This document shows, one piece after another, positions 61,415 to 64,000 of a stretch of DNA of 64,000 nucleotides (positions are counted from its first letter, which is position 1; each line of letters opens with the position of its first letter). Source of the stretch: Nymphaea colorata (taxonomy: Eukaryota; Streptophyta; Magnoliopsida; Nymphaeales; Nymphaeaceae); assembly GCF_008831285.2 (NCBI RefSeq), contig NC_045138.2, positions 33,575,934 to 33,639,933 of the forward strand. Direction: 5' to 3'. The notes below the pieces were generated by a model. The model had not been told where the DNA came from. It did not search any database and was given only the letters and a program-made list of their open reading frames with translations. The position numbers were made by a program, and so were the translations under genes.

Positions 61415-61995
61415 AAATCACAATATAATTTGAAGGTTAGACGTGCGAATACTTCCAGAGTGTTTTATTCACATGAAGAAACACTAATTGCAACGAATAC
61501 TATGATTAATGATATGAACTACAAAATTTATTTAGATCTGTCAACACTAACAGTAAGATCAGGCACACAAGGTTAATAAATCACAAATGCATCAAAAATT
61601 ATCTGCAGGCATAGGTGAATGGTTGCTATTGTTAACGGAATCGAGACAAGGTGGGTTTGGTATTTGGCTGGTCAGTTTGTTCCACCGAGTGTGTGATATT
61701 GGTGGCGTTTTACATTGACAAGGCGTAATGCTAGTCGTTCGATGTGCATAATCATTAATGTGATGCCAAACCAAAGTAATGGAGTTTTTGAATACTTCAA
61801 CTTTTGATTCATAAATCTAATATGATTTATGTGGTGATGAATCCAACTAAAATCCATGAGTGGTGAAACTAAAGATCTTAAGTCAATCTTGAACTTTATG
61901 ATTTTTTTTAGGGAAATAACTTAATCGTTCGTCCAGCAATGTAAAACCTAAGGGTCATATCATGCATGGCAGGAGGAAGAGACCGGCGCCTAAAA

Positions 61996-62040
61996 GATTT
62001 AAACCAGTGACCGGCCATCTAGCAGTCACTGACCTACCCA
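61996..62040 (-). other. Possible tRNA-derived (SINE-like) fragment
   Basis: On the minus strand TGGGTAGGTCAG at 62029-62040 resembles an RNA polymerase III A box, and GGTTTAAATC at 61996-62005 resembles a B box. Neither is a full match and no cloverleaf was confirmed. Not a functional tRNA. Confidence 0.2.
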
Positions 62041-62482
62041 AGTGCGCCGAACTCTTAGGAAACACTTGCAGACCTTGATTTAAGATCGATCTGAAAGTCT
62101 TAAACCTCAAATCAAAAGCAATCAAAACGCTTCCTGAATGGCAGTTCCTCTTATCAAAAAAATGGAAATATGACGATCATTGTATTTCAAGCTGCCGTCT
62201 GTTAATTAGACATTCAAGCATAATGCGTCAGCCGTTAGTAAATCTGATGTACAAATAATTGATTAGTCTCATGACTGATTAGATCGTGTCGAAATTTCGG
62301 TGGAATGGGTGCTGACAAAAGTGGCCGGTGTGCTGCCGTGGAATGGCTTTTCCGGTGTCGATCTAAAGAAGGCAGTTCAATGGAGACTGTAGATCTCACG
62401 AAAATTGGGTACTCAGAAACGGTTTGTGTATGCTAAAAAAAAAAAGAGAATAGTACTAATGAGCGCCAGAGAGGGAAAGAGA

Positions 62483-62516
62483 CATTAGTCATTGCATGAA
62501 ATTAGTCATTGCATGA
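62483..62516 (-). repeat. 17-bp tandem duplication spanning the EF-hand copy 2 stop codon
   Basis: ATTAGTCATTGCATGAA is repeated exactly at 62483-62499 and 62500-62516. On the gene strand the copy nearer the gene supplies the last codons (FMQ) and the TGA. Confidence 0.95.
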
Positions 62517-62856
62517 AATCTACAAGCTCTTCGGTTAAAGACTCCTCGACCAATGTCCACGATCTTCTCATCAGCTCGGGGCTGAGCCTGACCATGAGGA
62601 CGCAGAACTCCATCTGGTTGAGCGAGCCGTCGCCGTCCAGGTCTCCTTCCCTCACCATCTGCACGGCTTCTTCGTCCGTCATCCCTTTCATCCCTAGCGC
62701 CGCCGCGGCGTTCCTCCTCAGGCTGTCCGGCGTGATCAGCCCCTTCTGCGGATCCATCAGAAGCCTGAACCCATTGCACAGCTCCTCCATCAGCCCTTCC
62801 GCCCCCAACTTCTCCCCCATCACCGGCAGCAGATCCTCGAAGCAGCTCTCCTCCAT
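62506..62856 (-). CDS. KIC/KRP1-like small EF-hand calcium-binding protein (copy 2)
   Basis: Single exon, 116 residues. The EF-hand loop is at residues 72-83 (D-L-D-G-D-G-S, with E at position 12), followed by FCVLMVRLSPELM. N-terminal DLLPVMGEKL, GFRLLMD and DSLRRNAAAALGMKGM match copy 1 almost residue for residue. The frame stays open upstream but the first ATG is 62856, and a TATA-like element near 62957-62964 would place the transcript start around 62930, which supports this start. The C-terminus (VEESLTEELVDFMQ) is longer than in copy 1. The stop codon lies inside a 17-bp tandem duplication. Predicted Ca2+ sensor that binds a kinesin or kinase partner; the partner is not known. Confidence 0.9.
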   Translation of the reverse strand: MEESCFEDLLPVMGEKLGAEGLMEELCNGFRLLMDPQKGLITPDSLRRNAAAALGMKGMTDEEAVQMVREGDLDGDGSLNQMEFCVLMVRLSPELMRRSWTLVEESLTEELVDFMQ

Positions 62857-64000
62857 GTGGGCAGCGATCGTTTGAACCAAAACTTCAAAAACAGAGAGAG
62901 ATGGATTGATTCCGGCGGGATGGGACAGAGGCAAAGTGGGGAAGGGCGCGAGGCCATAATATAGGGAAAGAATGGAAGGATGAACGAAGGATTGCCAGCC
63001 AAGTTACAGAATGTGAGGAGAGAGAGTCGGTGGTGGTGGTGGGTGTGCCTCTAGAATTCCGTGTTGACGATTTCTTCCGCCGCTTCACCTTTTTCCTGTG
63101 AAGTTTCTCTGTTTGGCCTCGTAAACGCCTACTTGTTTGCCAATCAAAGGTTGGTTTTGACCCACTACCGACCCTTCTTGCTTATCTAACTCCGCCTCAT
63201 CCGTAATGGCAGCGCCATGGATAAAGCTCAGGCATACTTTAACTCGTCCATCTTCATGTCTTCAATTTGATTGATACCTTCCACGTTTTGCTCAAAGAAC
63301 GTCAGTACCTCCATATTTTGAAAGTCAGTTCTTAGTTCTTACCAGAGCATAACTCATAATCCAGCTTGGATTCGGCTGCATGTTTGAAAGTGGATCCGGA
63401 TTCGGCTATGAATTTAAAAGACAAAATTCAAATAGCATTCCATAGTGAATTTAAAATCTTGATTCACATATGATACAAATACTTTTTATTCATACCAATC
63501 TGAATAAGAATCAGATTATATGAACATTTTGATGAGTCAAATATGCTAACAACATTAATATTCCTGATCACCGACCTCCAAATGGCCCCTAATTCTGACC
63601 GGATTTGGGGTCCTCTGGAACTTGCCATGAAATCGGAAAATTCTTGGTTAGCACGCAAGGATCTAGTCGGTTGAGATGACATCTTTTTCTGGAGCGTGAC
63701 GTAACGGATGAGGCAACGAGCAGGTTAAAAGCAGTTTTTTACTCCAGATATTAACTTGGGACACGAATCAGATCACAACCCCAGAAGAAGAATTCGATGT
63801 AAATGCAATATCAATGCTTGCATCCGTGCAAATTCATCATCTAAAAAAGATCATTGTAGGGATCGTACCCTGATCCAGATCTGGATATGCTGTTCAGTTT
63901 TCAGGGTCCGGATTGGATGTTCGAACTATAATCCCATCTCCTTAGTTTGTCTAATACAGAAAGGGGGAAATTGACAAAACGTTTTAAAATGATTTAAGAA
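62857..64000. other. Right-hand flank: promoter of EF-hand copy 2 and intergenic DNA
   Basis: The first few hundred bases are the presumed promoter and leader of the minus-strand EF-hand gene. Beyond that, no gene seen. The end contains GGATCC/GATTCGG-rich sequence (63365-63410, 63870-63920), similar in style to that near 28560, perhaps a dispersed non-coding repeat. Confidence 0.45.
62957..62964 (-). promoter_or_regulatory. Probable TATA box of the EF-hand gene (copy 2)
   Basis: Minus-strand TATATTAT, about 100 nt upstream of the ATG at 62856. Gives a 5' leader of roughly 75 nt. Position and sequence only. Confidence 0.5.

Larger units (their letters stand above)
54251..62505. other. Gene-poor intergenic region between the U-box gene and EF-hand copy 2
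   Basis: About 8.2 kb with no gene I recognise. Holds two G-quadruplex motifs, a small GC-rich ORF at 57858, hairpins at 59944 and 61351, and a tRNA-like fragment at about 61996-62040. The stretch 59170-60280 is less AT-rich and has several short open frames, none with a recognisable domain; it could be a non-coding transcript or a decayed gene. Confidence 0.5.

Noticed and set aside
61996-62040. A functional tRNA gene
   Set aside because: A and B boxes are degenerate and no acceptor stem or cloverleaf could be formed by eye; at most a tRNA-derived remnant.

Overview
The window is nuclear DNA from a flowering plant. The genes have GT-AG introns, the intergenic DNA is AT-rich, and the protein families (G-type lectin receptor kinases, plant U-box proteins, KIC/KRP1-type EF-hand proteins, FQR1) are plant-specific or plant-typical. 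I cannot name the species. Nothing bacterial, viral or organellar was seen, and no CRISPR or operon structure.

Layout. (1) 1-35.5 kb is a cluster of four G-type lectin S-receptor-like kinases: RLK-A (2692-6688, +), RLK-B (9058-13857, +), RLK-C (17098-22979, -) and RLK-D (29501-35503, +). All four share one seven-exon plan: ectodomain exon, transmembrane exon, juxtamembrane exon, then four kinase exons. Kinase exon lengths are nearly fixed (211, 238-241, 151 and about 300-315 nt). A, B and C are close paralogues; D is more divergent. RLK-A has two extra G bases in kinase exon 6, which shift the frame. RLK-B has a 63-nt in-frame duplication in its juxtamembrane exon. The first 200 bases resemble the 3' flank of RLK-A, so another copy probably lies just left of the window. 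(2) 38.9-39.2 kb holds a small KIC/KRP1-like EF-hand gene. (3) 41.7-45.4 kb holds a four-exon FQR1-type quinone reductase on the minus strand. (4) 45.4-53.1 kb has no gene I recognise. (5) 53.1-54.25 kb holds an intronless U-box/ARM E3 ligase on the minus strand, with a GA-rich 5' region. (6) 54.3-62.5 kb is mostly unassigned and carries two G-quadruplex motifs, a small GC-rich ORF and two fold-back repeats. (7) 62.5-62.9 kb holds a second KIC/KRP1-like gene, on the minus strand.

Function. The RLKs are predicted plasma-membrane receptors with a lectin-like ectodomain (B-lectin, S-locus glycoprotein, EGF-like and PAN regions) and a Ser/Thr kinase inside the cell. The EF-hand proteins, quinone reductase and U-box ligase are ordinary single genes with no evident link to the receptors.

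Most notable: RLK-A, B and C pair an ectodomain that reads like the usually intronless At2g19130 family with an SD1-type kinase split over the standard introns. The join falls at a phase-1 intron, which suggests an exon-shuffled receptor class. All exon boundaries come from reading splice sites and comparing the four paralogues, not from transcripts.
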